64,000 bases of DNA, from positions 2,976,001 through 3,040,000 of the forward strand of contig NZ_CP094533.1 in the NCBI RefSeq assembly GCF_022811605.1. The letters run 5' to 3'. A model generated the notes under the pieces. That model was not told the DNA's origin. It saw nothing but the letters and a program-made list of their open reading frames with translations, and did no database searches. Below are positions 56,653 to 64,000 of the stretch, piece by piece. Every line of letters starts with the position of its first letter. The stretch's first letter is position 1. Source of the DNA: Agromyces soli. Its GTDB lineage: Bacteria; Actinomycetota; Actinomycetes; Actinomycetales; Microbacteriaceae. Position numbers and translations under genes: made by a program.

Positions 56653-57090
56653 TCAGCGGCTGCGGATGAGGACGGTGCCCGCGACCTTGTCGTGGAAGCC
56701 GCGCTGGTCGGAGTCCCACACGAGCGCGGGCACGATGATGGCGAGCAGCAGCGAACGGACGATCGGGCGCCGGATGCCGATCCAGCCGCCCTCGAGCGGG
56801 ACGACCGCCATGCCGAGCAGGCGATGGCCGATGCTGCCGCCGATCGTGGGGATGAACACGATCTGCAGCACGACGAAGACGAGCGGCGTCACGAAGTTGT
56901 AGGCGACCGAGTCGTACGGGGTGAACAGCAGGGCGAGCAGCATCGCGCTCGCCCAGTCGATGAGGAGGGCGGCGATGCGCCGGCCGACCCGACCGACGGA
57001 ACCGCGGCCCGATTCGGGGAGCCCGAGCCGCTCCCCCGGCCACTTGCTGGGCTGGAGATCTCCGAAGGTGGTCGGCTTCGCGTCGGGCAT
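56653..57090 (-). CDS. RDD-family membrane protein
   Basis: 145 residues. A polar N-terminus leads into the RDD domain: VGRRIAALLIDWASAMLLALL (Arg and Asp of the name), a second helix LVFVVLQIVFIPTIGGSIG, HRLLGMAVVPLEG and a third helix, ending SDQRGFHDKVAGTVLI with the conserved Asp-x-x-x-G. Function unknown. Start ATG 57090 is 6 nt after TAGGAT. Divergent from glnA. Confidence 0.9.
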   Translation of the reverse strand: MPDAKPTTFGDLQPSKWPGERLGLPESGRGSVGRVGRRIAALLIDWASAMLLALLFTPYDSVAYNFVTPLVFVVLQIVFIPTIGGSIGHRLLGMAVVPLEGGWIGIRRPIVRSLLLAIIVPALVWDSDQRGFHDKVAGTVLIRSR

Positions 57091-57096
57091 CCTTCG

Positions 57097-57102
57097 ATCC
57101 TA
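57097..57102 (-). promoter_or_regulatory. -10 element of leaderless RDD-gene promoter
   Basis: TAGGAT on the minus strand, 6 nt before ATG 57090. Confidence 0.6.
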
Positions 57103-57118
57103 CCGAGCACCCAGCCGT

Positions 57119-57156
57119 GTAACATGCCGGAAACATTCACGTCATGGCCGGGAAAC
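57119..57156 (+). promoter_or_regulatory. GlnR-type box upstream of glnA
   Basis: Four half-sites at exact 11-bp spacing: GTAAC (57119), GAAAC (57130), GTCAT (57141) and GAAAC (57152), matching the a-b-a-b pattern gTnAC-n6-GaAAC known for GlnR in Streptomyces and mycobacteria. It covers the -35 region of a TACCGT -10 at 57167-57172. Confidence 0.75.
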
Positions 57157-57166
57157 GGCCCGAGGA

Positions 57167-57172
57167 TACCGT
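57167..57172 (+). promoter_or_regulatory. -10 element of glnA promoter
   Basis: TACCGT, about 66 nt before ATG 57239; its -35 region is covered by the GlnR-type box. Confidence 0.5.
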
Positions 57173-57238
57173 CAGTGACGGCTGCTGGCCGCCCCGGAGA
57201 TTCCGGACTTCCCGCCCGCCCCCTTGGAGAGTCGTCGC

Positions 57239-58663
57239 ATGTTCAGTGATTCGTCTGAAGTCCTCAAGTTCATCACGGAGACCGAGGTCAAGTTCCTCGA
57301 CATCCGCTTCACCGACCTCCCGGGTGTGCAGCAGCACTTCAACATCCCGGCGTCGACGGTCGACGAGGACTTCTTCACCGTCGGCCAGCTCTTCGACGGC
57401 TCCTCGATCCGCGGCTTCGCGTCGATCCACGAGTCGGACATGCAGCTCATCCCCGACGTGTCGACGGCGTACATCGACCCGTTCCGCGCGGAGCGCACGC
57501 TCATCATGATCTTCGACATCTACAACCCGCGCACGGGCGAGATCTACGCGAAGGACCCGCGCCAGGTCGCGAAGAAGGCCGAGAAGTACCTCGCCTCGAC
57601 CGGTATCGCCGACACCGCCTACTTCGCCCCCGAGGCCGAGTTCTACATCTTCGACGACGTCCGCTACGAGGTGAACCAGCACACGAGCTTCTACTCGATC
57701 GACTCCAGCGAGGGCGCCTGGAACTCGGGTCGCGTCGAAGAGGGCGGCAACCTCGCCAACAAGACCCCGTTCAAGGGCGGCTACTTCCCCGTCTCGCCGG
57801 TCGACCAGCACGCCGACCTGCGCGACGACATCTGCCTGAAGCTGATCGACGCGGGCCTCGAGCTCGAGCGCAGCCACCACGAGGTCGGCACCGCCGGCCA
57901 GGGCGAGATCAACTACAAGTTCGACACGATGGTCCACTCGGCGGACGACATCCTGAAGTTCAAGTACATCGTCAAGAACACCGCAAACGAGTGGGGCAAG
58001 ACCGCGACGTTCATGCCGAAGCCCCTCTTCGGCGACAACGGCTCGGGCATGCACACCCACCAGTCGCTGTGGAGCGACGGCAAGCCGCTGTTCTACGACG
58101 AGGCCGGCTACGGCGGGCTCTCCGACCTGGCTCGCTGGTACATCGGCGGCATCCTGAAGCACGCCCCGGCGCTGCTCGCCTTCACGAACCCGACGGTGAA
58201 CTCGTTCCACCGCCTGGTCCCGGGCTTCGAGGCCCCCGTGAACCTCGTCTACTCGGCGGGCAACCGCTCGGCGGCGATCCGCATCCCCATCACGGGCACC
58301 AACCCGAAGGCCAAGCGCATCGAGTTCCGCGCGCCGGACGCCTCGGGCAACCCGTACCTCGCCTTCGCGGCGCAGCTCATGGCCGGCATCGACGGCATCA
58401 AGAACCGCATCGAGCCGCACGAGCCGGTCGACAAGGACCTCTACGAGCTGCCGGCCGAGGAGGCCAAGACGATCCCGCAGGTGCCGGGCTCGCTCGACGC
58501 CGTGCTCGACGCGCTCGAGGCCGACCACGACTTCCTCCTCGAGGGCGGCGTGTTCACCAAGGAGCTCATCGAGACCTGGATCGACTACAAGCGCGAGAAG
58601 GAACTGAAGCCGCTGGCCCAGCGTCCGCACCCCTTCGAGTTCGAGCTGTACTACGGCGTCTGA
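57239..58663 (+). CDS. glnA: Glutamine synthetase type I
   Basis: 474 residues. GS-I-beta features: [12 protein letters not shown], the FDGSSIRGF latch segment, metal sites in PEAEFYIFD and [17 protein letters not shown] site [26 protein letters not shown], and the adenylylation tyrosine in [11 protein letters not shown]. So it is controlled by GlnE, encoded at 59.5-62.5 kb, as well as by the GlnR-type box upstream. Start ATG 57239 with GGAGAG 9 nt upstream. Confidence 0.97.
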   Translation: MFSDSSEVLKFITETEVKFLDIRFTDLPGVQQHFNIPASTVDEDFFTVGQLFDGSSIRGFASIHESDMQLIPDVSTAYIDPFRAERTLIMIFDIYNPRTGEIYAKDPRQVAKKAEKYLASTGIADTAYFAPEAEFYIFDDVRYEVNQHTSFYSIDSSEGAWNSGRVEEGGNLANKTPFKGGYFPVSPVDQHADLRDDICLKLIDAGLELERSHHEVGTAGQGEINYKFDTMVHSADDILKFKYIVKNTANEWGKTATFMPKPLFGDNGSGMHTHQSLWSDGKPLFYDEAGYGGLSDLARWYIGGILKHAPALLAFTNPTVNSFHRLVPGFEAPVNLVYSAGNRSAAIRIPITGTNPKAKRIEFRAPDASGNPYLAFAAQLMAGIDGIKNRIEPHEPVDKDLYELPAEEAKTIPQVPGSLDAVLDALEADHDFLLEGGVFTKELIETWIDYKREKELKPLAQRPHPFEFELYYGV

Positions 58664-58682
58664 GCCGCAGTTCGGCCGATCC

Positions 58683-58718
58683 GAACGCCCCGGGCAGCGT
58701 CAGCTGCCCGGGGCGTTC
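58683..58718. terminator. Bidirectional hairpin after glnA
   Basis: Perfect 16-bp stem GAACGCCCCGGGCAGC / GCTGCCCGGGGCGTTC with a GTCA loop, between converging genes. Confidence 0.88.
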
Positions 58719-58748
58719 TCCGTGGGCTCCGCGCGTGCGCGACACTGC

Positions 58749-59126
58749 TCACGAGTCGGAGGTCGGGATCTCCCGCACCTCGGCCGTCCGCGCTCCCCCG
58801 GCGTCGCCCGTGTTCACGGTGCCCTTCGGCTCGATGAGGATCGCGTGCACCTCCTCGTCGGCCCGCGGGCAGTGCTCCACACCCTTCGGCACGACGAAGA
58901 CGTCGTTCGGCCCCAGCACGACGTCCCGGTCGCGCAACTGGATGGTCAGTTCGCCCGCGACGACGAGGAACAGCTCGTCGGTCTCGGGATGGCTGTGCCA
59001 GACGAACTCGCCGAGGAGCTTCACCACCTTCACGTCGTAGTCGTTCACGCTCGTGAGGCGGTGCGGCTGCCATGGCTCGCCGACCGCGGCGAGGGCGGTC
59101 AGCACGTTGCGGACGTCGTCGGTCAT
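58749..59126 (-). CDS. Cupin-domain protein
   Basis: 125 residues, single cupin barrel. Motif 1 is EFVWHSHPETDELFLVVAGE (His-x-His ... Glu) and motif 2 GPNDVFVVPKGVEHCPRA (His); a metal site is therefore intact. The start LTSVNDYDVKVVKLLG is typical of small stand-alone cupins. The ligand or reaction is unknown. Start ATG 59126 lies 6 nt after TACGAT. Confidence 0.9.
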   Translation of the reverse strand: MTDDVRNVLTALAAVGEPWQPHRLTSVNDYDVKVVKLLGEFVWHSHPETDELFLVVAGELTIQLRDRDVVLGPNDVFVVPKGVEHCPRADEEVHAILIEPKGTVNTGDAGGARTAEVREIPTSDS

Positions 59127-59132
59127 CCCGCC

Positions 59133-59138
59133 ATCGTA
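59133..59138 (-). promoter_or_regulatory. -10 element of leaderless cupin promoter
   Basis: TACGAT on the minus strand, 6 nt before ATG 59126. Confidence 0.55.
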
Positions 59139-59267
59139 GGGCTGTGCGCGGGTGCAGAGGCGGATGCCCCGGCGCGCGCGTTTGCCCCCTTGTGCGCGTG
59201 ACCGTCTGGACGCCACGATGTGAACGAGTCGGCGCACGCCGGCGCCCGTTTCGAGAAGGGGCCGAGA

Positions 59268-59444
59268 ATGGCTGGGAAGTTCGAGCTCTACACCGACGCG
59301 CGAGGCGAATGGCGCTTCCGCCTGAAGGCCGGCAACGGCGAAACGATCGCGGTCTCCGAGGGTTACAGCTCGAAGTCGGCCGCACAGAACGGTATCGAGT
59401 CCGTCAAGAAGAACGCCCCGGACGCCCCGGTCGTCGAAGCCTGA
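59268..59444 (+). CDS. DUF1508 (YegP-like) small protein
   Basis: 58 residues, one DUF1508 unit: KFELYTDARGEWRFRLKAGN followed by GETIAVSEGYSSKSAAQNGI and ESVKKNAP. E. coli YegP has two such units, so this is the single-unit form. Function unknown. ATG 59268 has AGAAGGGG 7 nt upstream and avoids an earlier in-frame GTG without a ribosome site. Confidence 0.9.
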   Translation: MAGKFELYTDARGEWRFRLKAGNGETIAVSEGYSSKSAAQNGIESVKKNAPDAPVVEA

Positions 59445-59453
59445 CCCACGACT

Positions 59454-59492
59454 CCGGAACCCCGCGCCGCCCCATGCCGCGCGGGGTTCCGG
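59454..59492. terminator. Bidirectional hairpin between DUF1508 and glnE
   Basis: Perfect 14-bp stem CCGGAACCCCGCGC / GCGCGGGGTTCCGG with an 11-base loop. Confidence 0.82.
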
Positions 59493-59509
59493 CCCGTCAG
59501 TCGAACGGT

Positions 59510-62500
59510 TCAGCGCGTGGGCTCGCGCCCCGGTTCGATGCCGTAGAAGTCGCGGTCGAACACGGCGTGCGAGCGCCGGGTGAGCTGCAGGTAGTCCTGC
59601 TCGAGCTGCGCCGCCGACCCGGGCGGGTAGCCCATCAGCCGGGCGACGCCCTCGAGCTGGGTGCGCTCGACGGGCAGCACGTCGGTGGTGCGGTCGAGCC
59701 AGAGGGTCAGCGCCGAGCGCGCCCGCGAGGCGAAGATCCAGGCCGCGCGCAGCGTCTCCGCGTCGTCGGCCGCCACCAGCCCGGCGTCGACGGCGGCCTG
59801 CAGGGCATCGAGGGTGGAGGTCGTGCGGAGCGCCGGCACCTCCGCGGCGTGCTGCAGCTGGATGAGTTGCACGAACCACTCGACGTCGCTCAGCGAGCCT
59901 CGGCCGAGCTTCAGGTGCCTCGCCGGATCGGCGTTCTGCGGCAGCCGCTCGTTCTCGACCCTGGCTTTGATGCGCTTCACCTCGCGCACGGCCTGCTCGG
60001 CGATCGAGGCCGGGTAGCGCACGCCGTCGGCGAGCTCGCGGAAGTCGTCGAGCAGCGCGGCATCCCCGGCCACGCCACGGGCGCGCAGCAGCGCCTGCGC
60101 CTCCCAGGTGAGCGACCAGCGCGCGTAGTAGGCGCGGTACGCCTCGAGCGAGCGCGCCATGACCCCGTTGCGCCCCTCTGGACGGAGATCCGCGTCGAGC
60201 TCGAACGGCAGGCGCGCGTCCTCGGTGAGCCGACCGAGCTCAGAGACGATGCGCAGCGCGACCCGGTGCGCGGCGTCGCCCTCGAGCGCGGCGGGGCGGT
60301 AGACGTAGATGACGTCGGCGTCGGAGGAGATGCCGAGCTCGCGCCCGCCGAAGCGGCCCATGCCGATCACCGCGAACTCGATGCCGTCGCCGTCGCCGTC
60401 GCCGCCATCGCCCCGCCTGATGGCCTCGACGGTCGTCGCGAGGTGGTTCTCGGTGACGTCGCTGAGCCCGTGGCCGAGCTCCTCGACGCCGCAGACGTCG
60501 AGGATGGCGGCCAGCGCGAGGCGCAGCACCTCCCGGCGGCGGATGGCCCGCAGCACCTTCGCGGCGGCCTCCGGCTCGCCGTGTCGCGCGAGGACCGCCG
60601 CGGACTCGTCGCGGAGGGCCGTGAGCGATCGCGGTCGCAGCTCGTCGAGGTCCTCGAGCCAGGCGACCGCCTCGGGGCTCCGCTCGAGCAGCTCGCCGAC
60701 GAAACGGGATCCGGAGAGCACTCGCGTGAGCCGCAACGCCGCGTCGGAGGAGTCCCGCAGCAGCCGCAGGTACCAGTGGGTCGTGCCGAGGGTGTCGGAG
60801 AGGCGTCGGAAGGCCAGCATCCCGTAGTCGGGATCGGCGCCCTCGGCGAACCACGAGATGAGCACCGGCATCAGGTGCCGCTGGATCGTCGCGCGCCGCG
60901 AGACGCCGGCGGTGAGCGCCGCGATGTGCCCGAGTGCGCCCTTCGGATCGCGGAAGCCGATGGCGGCGAGCCGTGCCTCCGCCTGGGCGCTGGTGAGTTC
61001 GAGCCCGCTGGCCGGCAGCGCCGCGACGGCGGAGAGCAGCGGACGGTAGAAGAGCCGCTCGTGCAGGCCTCGCACCCGCTGCCGCGTCGCCTGCCACAGT
61101 GCCGTCAGCTCGGCCGCGTTGCGCGCCAGCCCGCTCGCTCGCGCGAGCACGCGCAGCTCCGACTCGTCGCGTGGCATGAGGTGCGTCCGGCGCAGCCGCG
61201 ACAGCTGCAGGCGGTGCTCCAGCACCCGGAGCAAACGGTAGTCGTGGGCGAACTCCCCCGCCTCCTCGCGACCGACGTAGCCGCGGCTCGCGAGCGCGCC
61301 GAGTGCGGGCAGGGTGCCGCGCTGGTGGATCTCGTCGTCGCTCGCGCCGTGCACGAGCTGCAGCAGCTGCACCGTGAACTCGATGTCGCGGAGGCCGCCG
61401 GGTCCGAGCTTCAGCTGCACGTCCACCTCGTCGGCGGGAATGTGCCGGGTCACCCGCTCGCGCATCTGCTGCACCGACTCGACGAAGCCCTCGCGCCCCG
61501 AGCTCGCCCAGACCATCGGCGAGAGCGCGGCGAGGTACCTGGCGCCGAGCTCGGCGTCGCCGGCGAGCGGCCTCGCCTTCAGCAGCGCCTGGAATTCCCA
61601 GCTCTTCGCCCAGCGCTCGTAGTACTGCACGTGCGAGTCGAGGGTGCGGACGAGCGCGCCGTCCTTGCCCTCCGGGCGGAGGTTCGCGTCGACCTCCCAG
61701 AGCGGCGGCTCGACCCCGGCATCGTCGATGAGCCGGCTCGCGACGACGGCGAGGCGGGTCGCGATCTCGACCGCCAGCCCCTGGGAGACCCGCTCCTCGT
61801 CGGCGGACTCGGCGACGAAGATCACGTCGACGTCGCTCAGATAATTGAGCTCCCGCGCTCCGGCCTTGCCCATGCCGATGATGGCGAGGCGGGTGGCCGC
61901 CACCTCGTCGGCCGGATGCCGGCCTGGCGCGGCCGCGTCGCCCGGCCGTCGCCCGACCAGTCGGCGCGCCGCGACGAGGGCGGCGTCGAGCGCCGCCCCG
62001 GCGAGGTCGGCGAGGCCGGCCGCGATCGTGTCGACGGCCTCGATCGCGCTCGCCCGCGTGAGGTCGTAGACGCCGATCCCGGCGAGCAGGCGTCGGTAGC
62101 GGAGGCGGATGGCCCGGGCCGCCTGTTCCGGCTCGACCGGCCCGTCGCCGAGCTCGTCGAGCGCCGCGACGAGCACCGCGCGCGCCTCGTCTTCTCCGAG
62201 CGGCGGCTCCGGCTCGCGCTCGAGCAGCACGAGCTCGTCGGGATTGCGCAGGAAGAACTCCCCCAGGCCCCGGGAAGCGCCGAGCAGTCGAGCCGCACGC
62301 TCGGCGGACGCCGGACGTTCGAGCACGCGGCGAACCTCCGCCGGGGCGCGCTCGGCGAGGCGCTCGAGCGTGGCCAGCGCCTCGTCCGGATCGGCCGCCG
62401 CCGTGAGCGCCTCGAGCAGCTCGGGTACCCCGACCCCGCTCGCCTCCGCGAGCTGGGCGAGCCCGGCTCGGGCGCGCTCGAAGTCGTCGAAGCCGGCCCG

Positions 62501-62536
62501 GGCGAGCCCGCTGTACGGCGCCGCCTGCCGAGTCAT
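59510..62536 (-). CDS. glnE: Glutamine-synthetase adenylyltransferase / adenylyl-removing enzyme
   Basis: 1008 residues, two nucleotidyltransferase domains. The N-terminal (adenylyl-removing) site is GMGKAGARELNYLSDVDVIF (about 217-236) and the C-terminal (adenylating) site GMGRFGGRELGISSDADVIY (about 725-744), each with the Asp-x-Asp pair. Helical GlnE linker domains follow each. It adds or removes AMP on GlnA1 (Tyr in DKDLYEL). It starts 4 nt after the glnA2 stop, so the two genes form an operon. Confidence 0.96.
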   Translation of the reverse strand: MTRQAAPYSGLARAGFDDFERARAGLAQLAEASGVGVPELLEALTAAADPDEALATLERLAERAPAEVRRVLERPASAERAARLLGASRGLGEFFLRNPDELVLLEREPEPPLGEDEARAVLVAALDELGDGPVEPEQAARAIRLRYRRLLAGIGVYDLTRASAIEAVDTIAAGLADLAGAALDAALVAARRLVGRRPGDAAAPGRHPADEVAATRLAIIGMGKAGARELNYLSDVDVIFVAESADEERVSQGLAVEIATRLAVVASRLIDDAGVEPPLWEVDANLRPEGKDGALVRTLDSHVQYYERWAKSWEFQALLKARPLAGDAELGARYLAALSPMVWASSGREGFVESVQQMRERVTRHIPADEVDVQLKLGPGGLRDIEFTVQLLQLVHGASDDEIHQRGTLPALGALASRGYVGREEAGEFAHDYRLLRVLEHRLQLSRLRRTHLMPRDESELRVLARASGLARNAAELTALWQATRQRVRGLHERLFYRPLLSAVAALPASGLELTSAQAEARLAAIGFRDPKGALGHIAALTAGVSRRATIQRHLMPVLISWFAEGADPDYGMLAFRRLSDTLGTTHWYLRLLRDSSDAALRLTRVLSGSRFVGELLERSPEAVAWLEDLDELRPRSLTALRDESAAVLARHGEPEAAAKVLRAIRRREVLRLALAAILDVCGVEELGHGLSDVTENHLATTVEAIRRGDGGDGDGDGIEFAVIGMGRFGGRELGISSDADVIYVYRPAALEGDAAHRVALRIVSELGRLTEDARLPFELDADLRPEGRNGVMARSLEAYRAYYARWSLTWEAQALLRARGVAGDAALLDDFRELADGVRYPASIAEQAVREVKRIKARVENERLPQNADPARHLKLGRGSLSDVEWFVQLIQLQHAAEVPALRTTSTLDALQAAVDAGLVAADDAETLRAAWIFASRARSALTLWLDRTTDVLPVERTQLEGVARLMGYPPGSAAQLEQDYLQLTRRSHAVFDRDFYGIEPGREPTR

Positions 62537-62540
62537 CCGG

Positions 62541-63878
62541 TCAGAGGATCTCGAGATTGCGCGTGAGCTCGAACGGCGTCACCTGCGAGCGGTAGTCCTG
62601 CCACTCGGCGCGCTTGTTCGCGAGCACGTAGCGGAACACCTCCTCGCCCAGGGTGTCGGCGACGAGCTCCGAGCGCTCCATCTCCTCGATGGCGTGGTCG
62701 AGGCTCGCCGGCAGCGGGCTGTAGCCGAGAGCCCGCCGTTCGCGGTCGCTCAGCATCCAGACGTCGTCCTCGGCCTCGGGCGGGAGCTCGTAGCCCTCCT
62801 CGACGCCCTTGAGGCCGGCGGCGAGCAGCAGCGAGAACGCGAGGTACGGGTTCGCGGCCGAGTCGATCGCGCGGTACTCGACGCGCGCGCTCTGCCCCTT
62901 GTTCGGCTTGTAGAGCGGCACCCGCACGAGCGCCGAGCGGTTGTTGTGCCCCCAGCAGACGAAGCTGGGCGCCTCGCCGCCGCCCCAGAGCCGCTTGTAC
63001 GAGTTCACGAACTGGTTCGTGACGGCGGAGATCTCGCCCGCATGACGCAGCAGCCCGGCGATGAACTGCCGCCCGATCTTCGAGAGCTGGTACTGCGCAC
63101 CGGGCTCGTAGAACGCGTTCTGATCGCCCTCGAACAGCGAGAGGTGGGTGTGCATGCCGCTGCCCGGGAACTCCGAGAACGGCTTCGGCATGAACGTCGC
63201 GTACACGCCCTGCTCGATCGCCACCTCCTTCACGACCGTGCGGAACGTCATGATGTTGTCGGCGGTCGTGAGCGCATCGGCGTAGCGCAGGTCGATCTCG
63301 TTCTGGCCCGGGCCCGACTCGTGGTGGCTGAACTCGACCGAGATGCCGAGGTCTTCGAGCATGCGCACCGAACGGCGGCGGAAGTCGTGCGCGGTGCCGC
63401 CGGGCACGTTGTCGAAGTAGCCGGCGGAGTCGACCGGCTGCGGGCCCTCCGGGCCGTACTTCGACGACTTCAGCAAATAGAACTCGATCTCGGGGTGCGT
63501 GTAGAACGTGAAGCCGCGGTCGGCCGCGTGCGCGAGGGTGCGCTTCAGCACGTTGCGCGGGTCGGACACCGCCGGCTCGCCGTCGGGCGTCGTGATGTCG
63601 CAGAACATGCGCCCGGTCGGGTCGACATCGCCGCGCCAGGGCAGCGTCTGGAACGTCGACGGGTCGGGGTACGCGAGCAGGTCGGACTCGTACGTGCGGC
63701 TCAGTCCCTCGATCGCCGAACCGTCGAAGCCGATGCCCTCGGTGAACGCGCCCTCGACCTCGGCGGGGGCGATCGCGACCGATTTCAGGGTGCCCACGAC
63801 ATCGGTGAACCACAGCCTGATGAACTTGACCCCACGTTCTTCGATGGTCCGGAGAACGAAGTCGCGCTGCTTATCCAT
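62541..63878 (-). CDS. glnA2: Glutamine synthetase type I, GlnA2 group (no adenylylation tyrosine)
   Basis: 445 residues. GS fold intact: FIRLWFTDVVGTLKSVAIAP, FDGSAIEGLSR, PEIEFYLLKSS, HESGPGQNEIDLRY, KPFSEFPGSGMHTHLSLF and NNRSALVRVP. At the place of the GlnA1 adenylylation loop it reads PEAEDDVWMLSDRERRALG, with no Tyr, so GlnE cannot modify it there. Start ATG 63878 is preferred because AGAAAGGG lies 5 nt upstream; GTG 63884 would be too close to that site. First gene of glnA2-glnE. Confidence 0.95.
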   Translation of the reverse strand: MDKQRDFVLRTIEERGVKFIRLWFTDVVGTLKSVAIAPAEVEGAFTEGIGFDGSAIEGLSRTYESDLLAYPDPSTFQTLPWRGDVDPTGRMFCDITTPDGEPAVSDPRNVLKRTLAHAADRGFTFYTHPEIEFYLLKSSKYGPEGPQPVDSAGYFDNVPGGTAHDFRRRSVRMLEDLGISVEFSHHESGPGQNEIDLRYADALTTADNIMTFRTVVKEVAIEQGVYATFMPKPFSEFPGSGMHTHLSLFEGDQNAFYEPGAQYQLSKIGRQFIAGLLRHAGEISAVTNQFVNSYKRLWGGGEAPSFVCWGHNNRSALVRVPLYKPNKGQSARVEYRAIDSAANPYLAFSLLLAAGLKGVEEGYELPPEAEDDVWMLSDRERRALGYSPLPASLDHAIEEMERSELVADTLGEEVFRYVLANKRAEWQDYRSQVTPFELTRNLEIL

Positions 63879-63901
63879 CCACACCCTTTCTCGCGCTTCT
63901 C

Positions 63902-63907
63902 AGCGTA
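63902..63907 (-). promoter_or_regulatory. -10 element of glnA2-glnE promoter
   Basis: TACGCT on the minus strand, about 24 nt before ATG 63878. No GlnR-type box is visible here, unlike at glnA. Confidence 0.5.
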
Positions 63908-63940
63908 CTGGGTCGGGCCGGGCGGGACCTGCGGCTGTGC

Positions 63941-63946
63941 CAGACT
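63941..63946 (+). promoter_or_regulatory. -10 element of leaderless promoter at window end
   Basis: CAGACT ends 6 nt before ATG 63953. Confidence 0.45.
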
Positions 63947-63952
63947 GACGGC

Positions 63953-64000
63953 ATGTCAGAGCAGAACCCGTACGGCGGGGCTTCGGCCTCGGACGGACCC
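63953..64000 (+). CDS. Start of an unidentified gene, cut by window end
   Basis: Sixteen codons from ATG 63953 (polar, Gly/Ala/Ser-rich start MSEQNPYGG). The leaderless spacing of the -10 element supports it as a real start. In many actinobacteria an RDD-family membrane gene sits beside glnA2 and begins this way, but 16 residues are too few to assign it. Confidence 0.5.
   Translation, partial: MSEQNPYGGASASDGP

Noticed and set aside
59072..62566. Very long plus-strand open frame (over 1100 codons) antisense to glnE
   Set aside because: It mirrors glnE codon structure, has Arg/Glu/Val-rich low-complexity content and no ribosome site; such antisense frames arise from GC-rich third codon positions.

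Overview
This is high-GC actinobacterial chromosome, most likely from the family Microbacteriaceae. That placement is an inference from gene order (helY-like helicase / lnt / rbpA; trpD beside ctaE; sigA / murT / gatD; glnA / glnE / glnA2), the branched bc1-aa3 respiratory genes with a di-heme QcrC, RbpA, and the DUF3043, DUF4191 and DUF7455 families. I see no rRNA, tRNA, CRISPR array, insertion sequence or phage gene. About 65 protein genes are annotated, two of them cut by the window ends. Most are core genes.

Layout. 0-7.2 kb: end of a Ski2-like helicase, lnt, rbpA, a NfeD/SPFH/GDPD membrane operon, an SDR and a DUF308 membrane protein. 7.4-12.1 kb: a run of resistance- or detoxification-type folds (AraC regulator, VOC, stand-alone UvrA-like ATPase, APH-fold kinase, GNAT). 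12.1-18.5 kb: an accessory stretch of small unrecognised proteins, two DUF2510 membrane proteins, two GNATs and a DUF1990 protein, partly of visibly lower GC. 18.6-24.4 kb: an SDR, then dhaKLM divergent from glpF-glpK (glycerol/dihydroxyacetone use). 24.4-34.1 kb: trpD, then ctaE-qcrCAB and the convergent ctaC-ctaD-ctaF block, which together encode most of the bc1-aa3 supercomplex, with an RlmA-like methyltransferase between them. 34.2-43.1 kb: an A-type Fe-S carrier, an M20 peptidase, a phosphodiesterase-like enzyme, and parC and parE facing each other across a tandem repeat. 43.1-47.7 kb: sigA with an aberrant murT/gatD pair, and a PAC2 protein. 47.8-55.7 kb: pepA, lpd and sucB, with lipB and lipA (the lipoate supply for SucB) across a pseudokinase gene. 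55.8-64 kb: DUF4191, RDD, and the nitrogen block glnA, glnE, glnA2, with a GlnR-type box before glnA.

Regulation is unusually readable. At least 17 genes have a TANNNT-type -10 hexamer ending 6-8 nt before the start codon, the signature of leaderless transcripts. Many neighbouring genes overlap by GTGA, ATGA, TTGA or TAATG. Most gene ends carry perfect 9-16 bp hairpins.

The most notable observation is the MurT/GatD pair. The GatD-like protein has glycine where the glutaminase nucleophile cysteine belongs, and the MurT-like partner has lost its zinc ribbon and the FRDQ arginine. Neither protein has a single cysteine. In a family known for group-B peptidoglycan, cross-linked through the alpha-carboxyl of D-Glu, this suggests a ligase that attaches something other than glutamine-derived ammonia to that carboxyl.
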